Shown in pieces: positions 32,901 to 46,001 of a stretch of DNA of 64,000 nt; the first letter of the stretch is position 1, and each line of letters starts with the position of its first letter. The DNA is from Nymphaea colorata (taxonomy: Eukaryota; Streptophyta; Magnoliopsida; Nymphaeales; Nymphaeaceae), in contig NC_045143.1 of the NCBI RefSeq assembly GCF_008831285.2, positions 248,001 through 312,000 of the forward strand, read 5' to 3'. A model generated the notes under the pieces. That model was not told where the DNA came from, searched no databases, and worked only from the letters and a program-made list of their open reading frames with translations. The position numbers were made by a program, and so were the translations under genes.

Positions 32901-35690
32901 AGTGAAACCAATTTCACATGTTCCAGCTTGCAGTCGCTTTTATCTTCCTGGATCTCTTTCACATATTGTGCTGCATCCTGCTCCGGGCTATGAATCACTT
33001 CCCAAGCCTTGTAGTCTTGCAAATGTTGACCTTCATTGTAGCCTGGAGGATCTTCATGAGGAAAAGGTGACTGGTGACAAATGTAATTCTCCTGGCTCAA
33101 GTTATACTGAGAATGGGTCAAGTGATTCTGACTCATTGTCAGGATCTTCAGAAAAAGAGAGATCAGATTATGATTCTCAAGGGCCTGATTCTAATGAAAA
33201 TGAAGGGGCTGCCTCTGTTGACGGTGGAAGGGGTAATGGTACTAGCAGATTACTCCTTGCTGATGTTGAGGACATGCAGACCTCAGGTGCACTAATACAT
33301 TTTTCAGATGTTGATGCTGAGTATAACGAACTGAATCAAGCTGCAGACGGCAATGGTTCTTCATCGTCTCATCTGAATGTTTCTGAATTGTTATCTAAGG
33401 AAAAGCTGGAGTCATGGTTGGGACAACAACAAAGCATGTCTGAGCCAAGGTGTCCAGCAGAAGGGATTTCATTACCTTCTACAGCTAGAATTACAATAAG
33501 GGAGACTGACCTAACAATCAAACCCAAAGTCCATAAACTGTTAGACCCCACGAGTGGGAATGGGTTGGGTGTTGAATATTCTTTCTCCTCTGAGGTTTCA
33601 GGCATTTCTCCAGAACTTGTTTGTTTGGAGATTTACTTTGAGAACCATTCTACTGAACCATTGACAAAAATATCTGTGATGGATGAAGGTTCAAGTAAAA
33701 GTCAAGACAGTGTGGCTCAAAAACTTGAAATAGCTGAAATGTAAATATTTAACTCCTACACTCTACCTTTTATGCAGTGATACTCCTTGCCTTTTTCTTT
33801 CTTGTCTCAAGATTTTATATAGGAGAATTGGATTTCCCTCCTTTAGTGATTCTTCTTGCACTTTGCAGCTCAGTGACGCCAACTCAGATGCAAGGGATAG
33901 TTCCAATGGAGGAAATTCCCTGTCTTCATCCTGGTGAAGGAATCAAAAGATTTTTGCATGTCCGTTTTCACCATCATCTCTTGCCTATCAAGATTTCTAT
34001 ATGCTGCAGTGGCAAGAAGTATCCTGCTAAGTTGCGGCCAGACGTGGGATATTTTATAAAGCCGCTTTTCTTGGATTTGAAAACTTTTGTTGATAAGGAA
34101 TCTCAGCTTCCTGGAATGTTTGAATATACTCGAAGGTTAGTAAATTTTTTCTTTCTGTTTGCAGAAATTACAAGTTCCCTGCTTTTTTAAGTTCTTAAAC
34201 ATAGGCTATTGGTAGTTAAGGATGAAATACTGTATCTTAGGATCTCAAGTCGTAACTTCCCTTAACTTTGTCTTTGAATGTCACATTTTTTTTTTTTTCA
34301 TTTTACACCATGAAGGCTGATCATTTGTAAATGGTGCTTTTGTAGACATGAATCAGATTAAAACAGGCAAAGCAACATAAAGAACTTATTAGTTGAGTTG
34401 TCCCTGTTGATTTGCATATAGCATCATACTGTCTATCACCTTGGCGCTATTAAACGTAGTCTATAATGTTGCACAATTTTGATTGCTCTCCAGAAAGTCT
34501 TATCTACATTATTGTGAGGTTGCACAGCATGTAAGTGGCAGCATCTGTAGTGTGACAAGCTTGTATTGATGAGGAAATTGTGTAATTACATATCAAGACC
34601 AATATGCTGGGAACGATGTTATGATAAAGTAACATGAGTTGGGGCAGGAGATATTTTCATGTTCTTGGTTAATTAATGGTGCTTTAATCTTCAACATATT
34701 CTTACCATGAGATCCAGAGATTCCTTTTCTTGTCTTTCCTAATGTTATAACATGAGAAGCAAGTTTGTTTGTTTGGAATTGATATTCAAATTTTAGATTA
34801 ATTTGTTCCTTTCTCAATCTTTCCGCATGCTGTGACATGAAAAGGAAACAACTTTTGTTTGGGTCTGCTCTTAAAATTTTAGGTCAATCTGAATGTCTCA
34901 ATGAATCCCATTATGCATGTCTTGGCCTGGTTCCTACCGTTTTGACAGGGAATGGGAAGGAGATAAGAGGAATTGGTTGCATCGGCGGAAGATATTTGAA
35001 TTTCCATCTTGCTAGAGTCTTTTATATGCATGCATTGCTGGAGGTTGAGATTAGAATTTATATGATTCTTCAACAATTATGACCACTTTTTCATTGTTAA
35101 TTGTTTGTTTAATCTTTCCTTCTACTGTTAATTATTGTAACATGCTTGTATACTTGCTTGATTGTTGACTTTTTCATTGAAATGGGTTCTGTTATGCATA
35201 TACAAACTTTTTTTCTTCCTGGTATTGATGCCTTTCACTGTCTTGTTTGATATCTTGTCTTTGCTTGGTGGATCACTTGCAATTGACGTGGGAAAACATT
35301 ATGGTTATTTTCCATCTAAGCAGATGTACATTCACTGCCCACATTGGTGATCTGCATTCTGAGAGATTTGATGGCTCTGCAAGCAGCGACAAGGTTCTTG
35401 TGGTGGCCCAGAGGTTAGCATCAGAAATACTCAGCAATGCAAATATTTCACTGGTCGCAGTTACCATACCAGTCTCTGTAACTGATGCTCATGTGAAGGA
35501 CGTTGATGATGTTTCTGGCTTGTGCTTGCGATTTGGTTGTGAAATCTCTAGTAGTTCTATTCCCTGTCTGCTTACTGTTACTGCTGAAGGTAGATACAGT
35601 GGACCTCTCACAGTTGTATTAAGAATCAACTGCGAGGAAAGCATATTTGGTTTAAACTTGTTGAATAGGATAGGTGCAGTATTTGCTTGA
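23937..35690 (+). CDS. AP3B: AP-3 adaptor complex subunit beta
   Basis: Eleven exons join in frame: 23937-24152, 24829-24905, 26114-26363, 26454-27080, 27264-27437, 28218-28344, 28433-28539, 29241-29441, 32671-33740, 33869-34135 and 35324-35690 (stop TGA). All borders are GT-AG. The product is about 1160 residues. Residues 1-600 are an adaptin trunk of HEAT/ARM-like helices (KKLVYLYLLHYAEKRPNEAL; VLELARCDLNYDVRDRAR). Residues near 725-790 form an acidic, serine-rich hinge (SSDSDSLSGSSEKERSDYDS). The C-terminal part carries the appendage-type sequence VRFHHHLLPIKI and LPGMFEYTRR. AP-3 beta pairs with the delta, mu and sigma subunits to sort cargo from Golgi/endosomes to vacuoles; Arabidopsis PAT2 is the relative. 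I see no disabling change. Intron 8 (29442-32670) is 3.2 kb. Confidence 0.93.
27948..27992 (+). repeat. Adjacent poly-C and poly-A runs in AP-3 beta intron 5
   Basis: A cytosine run of about 20 bases is followed by gaacacc and an adenine run of about 15. It lies in the intron between 27437 and 28218. Run lengths of this kind are prone to assembly error. Confidence 0.8.
29442..32670 (+). other. Large intron 8 of AP-3 beta, with transposon-like material
   Basis: This is the longest intron of the gene, more than twice any other. At about 30509-30700 it holds a repeat-like block starting ggggcagagccaggaatttt and ending in a G-run and caaggccccttgcccacctc, a composition typical of widespread plant repeats. 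A related sequence in reverse orientation occurs at about 41700-41850. A G-run lies near 29624. Many short frames are present; none has a recognisable domain. Confidence 0.6.
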
Positions 35691-37612
35691 GGTTTATAAT
35701 GAAGATGTGCCCAAGATTCAGATAGAAGTATGGTTTGCTATCATTCAGTTTTTGTGTCAGCAACATGTTCTTTTTGTGGTGGCAATATTTGATTTTAGCG
35801 ACAAAGCAAGGAATCGGGTCAGAAGTGGTGAACTTTGGAGGCTCAAAAGGTCGTTTTGGATTTTCTGAGAGTGAGGAGAATGATCATGGATCTTCTGATC
35901 TTTTTTGCAAGATATGTTGGGTCTGCATATAGTTGGTGCAGGGAAACGTCTAGTGGTTTTTTACGACTAAATGGGTCTCACACGTGAGTAACTTGGAAAA
36001 GCTATGGATGCTTCTGCGCAGTCACTGAGTGAACATGGAAAAGCAAAGGGGCTTACTGGGAAATAGATATCAGTTGCAAACCTATGAAGGGTTCAGCTCT
36101 GGTAGCAATAATGTAGAATAGCTTATTAGTTAGATGAATATACTTGAATTTCTTGGCCAGATGAGGAAGGGCCCTTGTAACACATTTATGGGTAACAGTG
36201 TGGGGCTGACGCTCAGGATCTCTTGGTTCATTTCATGCAACATTGAGCATCCAATGACTGGACCCATGAAAAAGCGGTGATGCTTCAGAATTTTTTTTAG
36301 AGGAAGAAGCGTCCATGCATTACACGGAAATGTGTTTTGTCGTGTTCTCCCTGTAACTAGCTGATACTAGAGAATGATGTCGTTTGAGGAGCAAATGCTA
36401 TTCTTGCAAATATGCCGGTTTTTGAGTTGTTCGGTTGAGACTTTATTTGTTTCTTTTCCCGTATGTCATTATCATTTGTATGTTGCACTCTACAGTCGTC
36501 GGAGTAAATCTTCGACTACGGGGAAGTAGGAATGCGTCCCACGGTATTGTTTTTATACGTCAGAATTTCATAGGCATGTTGATAATAATAGATTGCCGCA
36601 CTGTGAAACCGCCAGAAGGTTCTAATTCTGCACAAAGGGTACTTTAAATGGATCCCAGCCATAGCAACCAGGATTCCAGTATCTACAAAAATTCCTGAGC
36701 AGAATAACATAAAGCGGGTGATTAGCCTCAGCACCAGTGTAATAGCTCATCCAAAATCAACCCCATTTTTTTGAACCGAGGTACCGATGATTGGTCTGGT
36801 GTCTTGAGAAATACTTGCTGGCCATTTTAATAGCTAAACTTTTTTCTCGTTCTTTCGAAGCGTGATTATGGTTGTCTAAGAAACTCGTGCTTGTCTGCAA
36901 TTTACCATAGCTTCGATTGAACGGGCTCTCGGGTTTTCTTTTGGTTACAAATAACCTAGTAGGTCTCCAGTCTCTTGATAGAGACGACCCGCTTATGGAG
37001 TTGGCTTGGACCTGTGGGATCTGATTATTGTTTGGTCGAAGGTTGTATTGGGAGCCAGGTTTCTGTTAGACGAGAGGTCATTCTGAATTCAAGAAAAATT
37101 CACGTCACGTAAAAAGTATTAAAGGGATTCTTTTATTTGAAAGAAGGCTGGTTGAATATGTGTATAGGTTTGTCACGAGTACGTCAGATTTGGATCTATT
37201 TTTATGTGGAGTATTTCATCCAATTGTGCAACCTTGGACTAAGGTACTGGGCCTACTCACGGTACCTTAGGGAAACACCTCACTATATATCAACTTGCAT
37301 GTTGATGTCTCCATGGGAACTGGCTGCCTACCAACCCCTGCCCTCTCTATTGTTAACTGTTTACATACTACAGTTGTTACCAAGAAGACAAAGGATCAGC
37401 ATAGGCTCCTCAAGAATTTAATATCGTCTTCTTACACTGCGAAACAACGCATGTACAAATGGATGCTTCGAGGTCGACTCTGCACCATTAGCTCAACTTA
37501 TTTCCATGTTTGAAAATTTTAAAATTTTGCATATGTACACAAAATTCTACTGGAAATGGGATGTGGAAGATGGCTGGCTGCCTTTTTGCTTTGCACCTGA
37601 GAATTCAATGGA
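35691..37612. other. Spacer between the convergent AP-3 beta and DUF547 genes
   Basis: Both neighbouring genes end into this interval, so it should hold two 3' untranslated regions. Short frames of up to 94 codons are present, without recognisable domains. No repeat boundaries were found. Confidence 0.5.
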
Positions 37613-40295
37613 CTAAGATAATGCCAATATGTAGCGAAAGTCAGACACATACGGCTGCAACTCTACCATTTTCTGGATCGGCCATTTTCTTTCTCCTTTT
37701 AAGCAATCCATTATTGACTTCCTCAAGGATGTGGTTCTTGGCAATTGACTGTAGATCCACTCCAGCAGCGATTCCAGATCGTCTGCAAAATCGCGCATAT
37801 ACCAGTACAGAAGCTTGGGCAGTACTATCCTTTTCTTGATGGTAACTCCAATTGAAGCCTGTAAAAACTCTGTTTTGGCATTCTCCAGTTCATTCATCAC
37901 ATTTTCTGCAGTATACACCCTTATCTGTAATTGCCACAGATCTCAAGTCAGTTCACGTAGCTGACACAGTGTGAGCAACTCTCTGTAGAATCAAGTAATA
38001 GCAGAAAGGATATTCAAGACGAGGATTCAAGTAACAATGTGAAGTTACAACATGTTGTAGGAATTGTTTGGAGCACAACCAAAATAAGGTCAATTTCACG
38101 CTTGGAAGAAGAGCAGTTCACCTACCGCAGGAGATGAGCAGCTTCCACGGCAAAGAGCAAAGGTCACATTTGGTTCTGGATATCCTAGACCATAAGCGCG
38201 CCTTAGGAGTACTTCTTTCTCATCCATTAATCCCTTTTCATGACCATGAAGTAAACAACGTTTTAGAGTTTCCATCACACACGCTATTTTAGCTCACAAC
38301 AGAGAAAATGGCAGCTTACATTTTTGTAGTCAGACGGATGCCTCAGAATGAAATGCTCAATTGCCAATGCATTCAATACTATACCACCCACGTTTAAAGC
38401 AGCCTGTGAATCACGAGTTTCTGCTCTTAATTTAGCACATTCAAAGAAGAAGATTATTGTTCTGGATTTGAATTTCACGATAACAGCGGCTGTTGGAGGT
38501 ACCTTATTCATTAGAGCAAGCAATTTGTCCGTCGTTGAAGGCAGTCCATAGTGAAGAAATGCCTGACATGCAAGAAAAGATTAAGCATATCTCAACGATA
38601 CTAATTATGATTCAAACAGCAATATGCCCTTGATAAAATCTTGCTAGCAAAACTTACATGCATAATGCACGCATTATATGTGTTAATCCAGAATGCCAGC
38701 TTCTTTTTGTAAGTCAAGAGCCTTAAGTCCACTGTACGTAGCTTGTCCATCAAGTCCCTGAAAAGAAACAGAGGAGTTAGATTGACAACAACCATGCAAC
38801 TGAGGAGAAGCGACTTGGTGACGCACCTTAATTTGTCAAGAGAAGGTATGCATTGGGGCATCTGGCTAAAGTTCAGCGAATTCCGAGTGAGCTGAACGTA
38901 GTTCTTGTAAGGGCCAATATCTCCTGGTAAGCAGTCGTAATTTGCTGCCACGCCGTAAGGGTCGGATAGTGGATATGAATCAAGCCAGAGAGGGATTGGT
39001 GGCTTTCCGTTGAAAGAAGACTTGGAAACGAAGCTCCTAGAGCTCATGCACGAAAGTGTTAGCTTGGAAATGGTGGCTGAAGATACAGAGTCTAGCTGTG
39101 AAGGTGTCTTGTTCAGTGTCCGGAAGATGCTGATCAGACACTTCACCAATTCTTCTGAGAGCTGGTTGGGCTTTTCACTAACGGGTTCTGTATCTTTCTG
39201 ACTGCTCTTTTCTGGTTCCTCTTCATCTGCGGCAAAAAACAAGGAATTACACAATGTAGGACACTTTCTTGGAAGAATTTGTGCATCGATTATCAGGTTA
39301 TGAATCTCTGGCTACCTTTTACGGTACAGTTTTGATCGCAGAACAGAGGATTGGTTTCAGAACATGAGCTCCACGAAGTTTTCCTTTCTCTTTGTGGGGA
39401 AGACGTTTCCAAGTCCCCAGGTGCACTTTGAGTCTGAAACATGCAGAAGTTCTCGTGGTGCCGGTGCCATCCGCGAGATTTTATCTCTTGCGTTTGTATC
39501 TTTTCCTCATATAGGCGCAATTTGAGCTCACTAATTTTCTTTTCAAGATAAGATATCTCTTCCTCCACGATGGTGATTTCTGACAGAAGAAGCTGAACCT
39601 GAAGATTTAAAATGTTTGAACAAATTGAGTCGGTCAGTGAAGTAATTCAATTTGGGATAAGAAGACGAGCTTCATGCCTTGCGTGGAAGACATGGATAGA
39701 AGTAACAATGCGACGTCAGAGGTTTATGAAGGGCATATTGCAGAACCTTCTTCAACTTCTGTTGCTCCTTCAAGATTTTCTGCAACTCACCCACCTGAGA
39801 TGGAGAAAGATTAAATCAGATGGTCTGGATAGACGGAACGGGAAGAAATGGAGCAAAATATCTTCCAGGAGCCGAGCAATTTATGAACTCATTCAATAGC
39901 AGAGGCAAACTTTTATTACTCCCACTAAATTCTTGAATCCACAAAACCCATTTGAGAAATCATTCTGGAAAACTTCAAAAGTTCTCTATCGGCGACCATT
40001 TGTACATGAAACTACTATTTCTGCAAATTCATGTGGAAGAATCCAGTCGAGAACTTAAAAATCTCTTTTCATGGCGAATTTAATTAACCACGAGAAAACT
40101 CAATTACAGAAGTACGTTTCCACAGTGAGACCACTAAACTCATCAAGCAAGAGCCATCTTCCTTACAGTTGACAGAAAAACATTCCCAGATAAACATTTT
40201 ACGTAATGTTGAAGAACTTGCAGTACCTCCTGTTGCAACTCCATCCTCCTCTGCTCCATCTTACTGCTCTGCTTCAACAAGTCGACCAATTTCAT
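37613..40295 (-). CDS. Leucine-zipper (MIP1-type) and DUF547 protein
   Basis: Eight exons on the minus strand join in frame: 40295-40227, 39794-39678, 39598-39316, 39226-38827, 38757-38658, 38562-38320, 38233-38126 and 37924-37613 (stop TAG). The product is about 543 residues. The N-terminal 60-100 residues are a coiled-coil zipper (MEQRRMELQQEVGELQKILK; IVEEEISYLEKKISELKLRL). A polar linker follows, then DUF547 from about residue 285 (LLTYKKKLAFWINTYNACIM; HAFLHYGLPS; GLGYPEPNVTFALCRGSCSS; VYTAENVMNELENAKTEFLQ). The family is plant-specific and often annotated as ternary complex factor MIP1-like; its biochemical role is unclear. The Met at 40295 is the best start seen, but a further 5' exon cannot be excluded. 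The exon at 38233 was placed where phase and family length agree; an upstream acceptor would break the frame. Confidence 0.88.
39599..39677 (-). other. GC-AG intron in the DUF547 gene
   Basis: On the minus strand the exon ends ...ccacgcaag and the next bases are gcatga. The acceptor side is aaatcttcag/gttcag. Joining at AAG/GTT gives LPRKVQLLLSEI, which has the length and pattern of relatives (LPRKA.ELL.EI). No GT at a compatible phase is visible at that point, and reading on gives a stop after RKA. A GC donor is the simplest explanation. Confidence 0.6.
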
Positions 40296-43200
40296 GATAA
40301 ACCCGACAGAAAGTGACTTAAATTTCAACAAAGAATAAGGAGAAAAATAACGGTGAGTACAGAAATTCCGGAAATCTGTTTCGCAGGAGGCCAAAAATGG
40401 GAAATCTTGAATTCCATATCACTGCCATTAAAACAGTAAAAAACAAAGATGGTTAAACTAGGAAAACCGTGGCGAATTAAAAAGATGAAAAAGCCTGGTG
40501 CAGCGGTGCTGAAGGGCTTGTACCTACACACACAGCGTGCTAAGTCCAGAACGAAATTCAACATAGCAAAATGGTCAAGACCCAAGCCCAAGTGGCCAAC
40601 TACAAGTTAAATCCAGTTGGCAACGAGGGAGCGTCTGAGATCTTTTCAAGTCGGAAAGATATAGAGAGTTCAACGTCCACATACAATTTTTTAACGAAAA
40701 TTCGTAGTCCGGTTAACCCCAACTTACTCGTCAAAGACAAATGAGTTCTTTAATCAGATTTTAATCAGAACTTGGGTGTAACCTTCTTCATGCGGGTCAG
40801 GTTGGATCAAACACGATTCTTTGGCACTACCAATCTGGAACAAAGAATCTAAAAAATACAGATTGAACAAAAATGTGGCCGTGATTTTCTTCAATTTGGG
40901 AGTGGATCACATGCCTCCACCTACAACCTTTGGTCACCCTCATGACAAGAAAAGCATGACCACCTTCACTTCAAGTGGGTTGTATCAAGAAGGGAAGTGG
41001 GGAAAGCTGCATCTGGTTGGGGGATAAATGCTCCCTTTCTTTTTCCTACCAAAGTAAACCGCACAGTAAAACAGTAAAAATTTAGGGTTCCTTTTCTCTT
41101 CTTTTTTTTTCACCAGAGTGCAAGAATCTCAGTGTCTGACAAGGTTGGTGATGGCGGGGATATAGAAGAGTACAGTCAGATCTCGAATGGTGACAAGAAA
41201 AAAATGGGCATGATTTCATGGGATGGGCTAGTTTGGATTTTGACTTAAGAAATGAATAAACTATTGTTATCGGTTGTTTTTCTTTCCATTTTTGGAGAAA
41301 CAGACAGGCTCTCCTCAAGTGGGAAAAATGAATGCTTGGAGACTTTGGTTTGGACTCAAAGCTTAGTCAAGGTTTAGGTAAAGGTGTGCCCATCTTTTCA
41401 TGGGCTTGTTTGGACTCATGTCCTTTTCCAATGGTCGTCACGTAATGTAAATGTACTTTTTCTTAGAAAAGAGAATATAAGGGCACATATTAAGGCGTTC
41501 AAAATGTGTAGTTATCAATAAAATAAAGTTTTTTGAACTTAAACATAAATAGTAATTATCTCAAAAGCTACAACAATTGCATGTCCTTGTGGCATAAATT
41601 GGAAGTGTTTGAGGTGTGGCATAAATTGGAAGTGTTTGAGGTGTCTACGAAGGACTCAAGGGATTTGGCGTAGTTGGTTGGACTAGTGACCAAGGGCGTA
41701 GACATGTGTGGGCATGGTGCGGGCGATTGCTCATGCATGCTCACAAAAAGTTTTATTTTCATAACGAAATTTCATAACAGTTTTTCTCATTTACAATTTT
41801 AAAATTATATAGCTGGTGCCCGCTTAACCAAAATTTTTTGGCTCTGCCCTTGCCAGTTGACTATTACAAAGCGAGCCAACCATTGAGCAAGCTAATGTAG
41901 CTACAAACCCTGGAGACAAGGAAAAAGGAAAGGAGAGCGAGCCCGGATTGAACCGATGAGCACACCAAGCTCTAGCTTGGTTCAAGTTCATAATGCACAT
42001 GCACCATTAAGGCACACACATGCATATGTGTAATATACTCGAGTTCAACCGGAGGCAAAGTAGGTAAGTTCAGAACGACTCAATTGCATAACTATCCTAA
42101 CTGAATCAGAAAAAGGCAAAAGTGCAGGCGCTTTATTCACATGAATTGCATTTATTTTTTCTGCAACTTATTTATGGAAAAGAGGTGCATCGGACCACGC
42201 ATTTTTTTCATTAGAGCAAGAACGTTACTGCAAACAGAACTGCATTTGCATTTTGTAATTAAATGGACAAGCTTTTTTTTGTGAAACTAATCCCACGGTC
42301 TTCTAAAAAAGATGTAATGCCAAGAACATGCAGACGTCTAAATCAGGCAAACAAGCCTACGTTTTAATTGATAGGAATTCTACATGCTGTAAGCCTGATG
42401 ATTTTTTGTCATTAGAAAGCAGGAATTCTATACTTAAAAAGGGGCCGTTTGGCAGAACATCTTGTACCTTAGCAACGCCTTGACTGATGTGAGATACTTT
42501 TGTTGACGGATCCACAAGAAAATTGATAGTTCATCAAACAAAGGATCTTAAGTTCATGTTTTCTAAAATCCCGAGGATTTTAAATCAAGGACAATCAAAC
42601 GCCGCTTTGTGTGGGTTTGTGTAGGCAGTTGCCCACACAAGCCCACATGAACCTCCACCACTGGCTGCCATCTGCATCTATGAAATGTACTCAAGTATAG
42701 TTTTACTACTAATCTCAAGAAGGAATTAGGAATACACCTTAAGCCAATACTGTAAACTCGGATTTTGGAAGGTGAATCAAACACTCTTCAGTCGGAACCT
42801 GAAGAGGCCGCTCTGGTCTTGACGTTCTGCGTTTCTCTGATTCGCGTACAATTTCCTTCCTATTTAGATCCAGATCCAATCCGACCTGTTTGGATCCTAC
42901 TATCGGGGATAAAGACGTCCAGGCATATTGAGGAGCCTGTTTGTGATTGAGATGGTTCAGTTTGGTCTCCCTCCATGTCCCCTATCATGTGTTTATTCTT
43001 AAATAAGTAACCAGATAAGAACTTGGACATGTTCTTGTGTCTTTTAGCCAATGTTGCATACTCCAAGAGCCAAGTTATATTTGTATTGTAGTGAAGAGGT
43101 CTCTTCGAAAATCCACCTTCATGATGCCTATGTCCTTGAACTGGTCTGCAATCAGGTCGGATGTGGATCAGTCTGCATCCAGATCCAGAATACTATTATT

Positions 43201-46001
43201 AAGTCTCAATGGTATGTGTTTCTGAAACTATCCAGTTCACGGAGATCGGATCCAAACCTAACAGCTTTTGTGCTATTAAAAGGTGTATTAGGAAGTAGCC
43301 GAGAAGAGATGGGGTCTGACAAAAGGTCGCAAGAGGCATTCAGCTCGAAAAATCGGATCCAGATCAAAGCCTAATCCATTTTGAAGCATGGATTAAGCCT
43401 TGGAATTAAATCTAATTTTGCAAAGCCCACATCCGATTCGAGGAGTAACACAGTTCCTTTCTCATGATCCGAATGTGAAAATAATGGGTCCATAGTCCAT
43501 TCGAGATGTGATATTTGATTAGAACAGATCCATTTGCATCTCCTGTTGCAAGACTACTGTAGTAAGTAAGAGGAACAATGCGGGCCAGGAAGATTGCTCA
43601 CTAATTTGAAGGATGATTGGTAAAAATGGAACCGAATTTGCAGATTACTTACTTTCAACTAAATTTCATGAAATCGTTCAACAATACAGAGAGAAACATA
43701 ACTTGCAGACAGAGGCATAGGTGCCAAACTCTTGGGGTCTCAATCAATCTATGAACATAGCTTGAATACCACAAAGGTACTTAAATTTGCGTGTTTATTA
43801 ACTTCAACATCATCAATCCCTAAAACTCTCTTCCCATCCTCCCAAATCTTCATCTTGGTCCGCATAACCATTCCCTGTCTCTGTCTGTTCTTCCTGTAAT
43901 CCCAACAGGATGAAAATTAAAGGAAACAACTAAAAGTAATGACAGTCAATAGGTAATAGCTGTTCTTCACACTTATTATTCAAATCTTGAAATTTAAAAC
44001 ATGCTCAGTGTGGCAGTGTCGATTGTCATTCAAGTATTGAAGCTTTAAAATTTTGTGCTGAGTTGATCTCTCATTAGAATCTCAAATCGTTGGTTATAGC
44101 GCAAGTTGGTACCAAGAAGTTCGAGAGATTTCACTGTTAACTCTTTAGTGATGAATCTCAAATCTCATTAGAATCTCAATTCTTTAGTGATCAATTCCAT
44201 CAATTGGTAATCAAAGACCAAAAGTTTGATGGAACTCTTTACCGATGAATTCCAATTCACAACTTAAAAAATAGATATTTGAGATGCATTTCCTTGCAGA
44301 GATTCACTTTGAGGTATTTCACAATAGTTCCACCAAGATTTGGTGCCTATTGAAAGTCTAGGAATGACCTTTTATCCCTAATTCTCAAAAAAAAAAATCT
44401 GATGAACTTATCAGTTTAGGTAACAAGTTCCTGAACAAATGCCAAAAGGAGGACTTTCTCAGGTTAAAAACTCACTTATATTGTATAAATTGTTCTTTCT
44501 GGGGGTTGGAACTTAGATCAATGTTGGGAACCTCAAACACCTTATCCGAGTGATAATCTTCTTAACTTGAGTCCATATTTGAGAGTCCTTAATCAGTTTT
44601 GAGATTAGGAGCAAAAGATTGGCTAATTAGTTGCCTATCGTTCTATAATTGTACAATTGGAGACACATACTTATGCATCATATGATCAATAGAAAAAAAA
44701 AATGAAAGAAGAATAAAAGCTTTCGAAGTTTCGCCGACGAAATCATCATTGGAGAACGTATCCTTGTCTTAAATCCTTAGCACGAACTTGAACTGTTCAT
44801 CTACACACGGAAGTTGCACAGGGAAACTGATTTTCTCGTTCCACACAGGGTTGCTTCCTTGATCTTTTGTCATAAAAAAAAATCAAACAAATAGGAGGAA
44901 AATTACATTTAACCTCATATAACATTTGCGAATACATTGCAAAAGAAGAAAAAAGAAGAGAAGAGGAAAATGTTGAATGTAAATATTTACTATCAATTTC
45001 AAGATTTAAATACAATACCATAAGGAGAGAGAGACCTTTGGCGATACTGCTCTTGCGTTCATAGTTCGTGCGTTAAATCACGACGTATGGATCCATCTTC
45101 CCTGATTAACCAATTAATTAATCATTTAATATCCAAATCTACAAATCAGAAACCCAAGAAAGAAAAGAACAAGAAAAGAAAATCCAAATACAAAGAAAAG
45201 AGAAAGAATCCCATCATCCACAAAAAGAAGGGTCAGATAAAAGTTCACATGTAGTGAATATGAAACGGGAAAAGTTGAAATTAGATTGTCTTCTTCTTCA
45301 TTTCTTGTGATGCAGTAAAAGATGCACGTGATGTCCCCCGTCCCCCTTATGTGAGATAGAGAGATACACACCATGAATAAGACATAAAAGGAAATGATGT
45401 CTCCTCTTCTTCTTCTTTGACTCTGGTTTCTGGGCGTGATGAATCAAGTGAAGAACGTATACATTTATTTATATACGTCCTTCTATATATATGTATGTAT
45501 ATTCTCTTCCTCGATTCTACAGTCAATAAGAAGAGGAAAGTGGCCGGATTGCGGCCGTCCAGTCAAGATGACCATTTTTTGTTCTTCTCAGCGTATGAAT
45601 CTCAAGATTGTCCACGTTCCATGGTTTGTGGAATCATAAATAAGATAAGATCCAATAACATTCAGATCAGAAACAGAGTCGCCTCACAACCAGAGATCTT
45701 CTCGATACAATTTTTTTCTCGGTAAGCTACTAGTCTTGGCAGTTCCTATAAACCAGTCTCACAATTGAGATCCTAAATTCGTATTTGAGATACTTGGATA
45801 AGACGTAGCAAAATCATCTTACCAGGAAGAACCGGTATAGATCTATACGGTTGTCGTAATCATCACTGGTATAGATCTGCACCAGTTGTCATCATCACCG
45901 GTATAGGTTATTTTGTTATTTCGTCCATTGATGATCTCCCCCCTCTTCTTCTTCCTCTCTTGCGCTTCGTCTCTGTCTCTGTCGCTCGCTCGGCTTGAAG
46001 G
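40296..46001. other. Long spacer with promoter of the DUF547 gene and scattered repeats
   Basis: The part next to 40296 should contain the DUF547 leader and promoter. At 41589-41643 a 27-bp unit (gtggcataaattggaagtgt ttgag) occurs twice in tandem. At about 41700-41850 lies a block ending ttttttggctctgcccttg, related in reverse to the repeat in AP-3 beta intron 8. At 42443 the word ggggccgtttggcagaac resembles a MITE end. Short frames throughout (up to 107 codons) have no recognisable domain. No RNA gene was seen. Confidence 0.45.
45832..46001 (+). promoter_or_regulatory. Leader of the TSJT1-like exon with a triplicated short motif
   Basis: The words ccggtatagatct, ctggtatagatct and ccggtatagg occur at about 45832, 45868 and 45898, spaced by 30-36 bases with cgtaatcatca or gtcatcatca between. 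They precede a pyrimidine-rich leader that runs into the ATG at 46002. Regulatory function is only a possibility. Confidence 0.35.

Noticed and set aside
33061-33280. Acidic serine-rich stretch in AP-3 beta as a possible microsatellite insertion
   Set aside because: Codons are varied, and an acidic serine-rich hinge at this place is normal for AP-3 beta proteins.
38096-38278. Upstream acceptor (ending at 38287) for the penultimate DUF547 exon
   Set aside because: It would shift the frame relative to the preceding exon. The acceptor at 38234 keeps phase 0 and family length.
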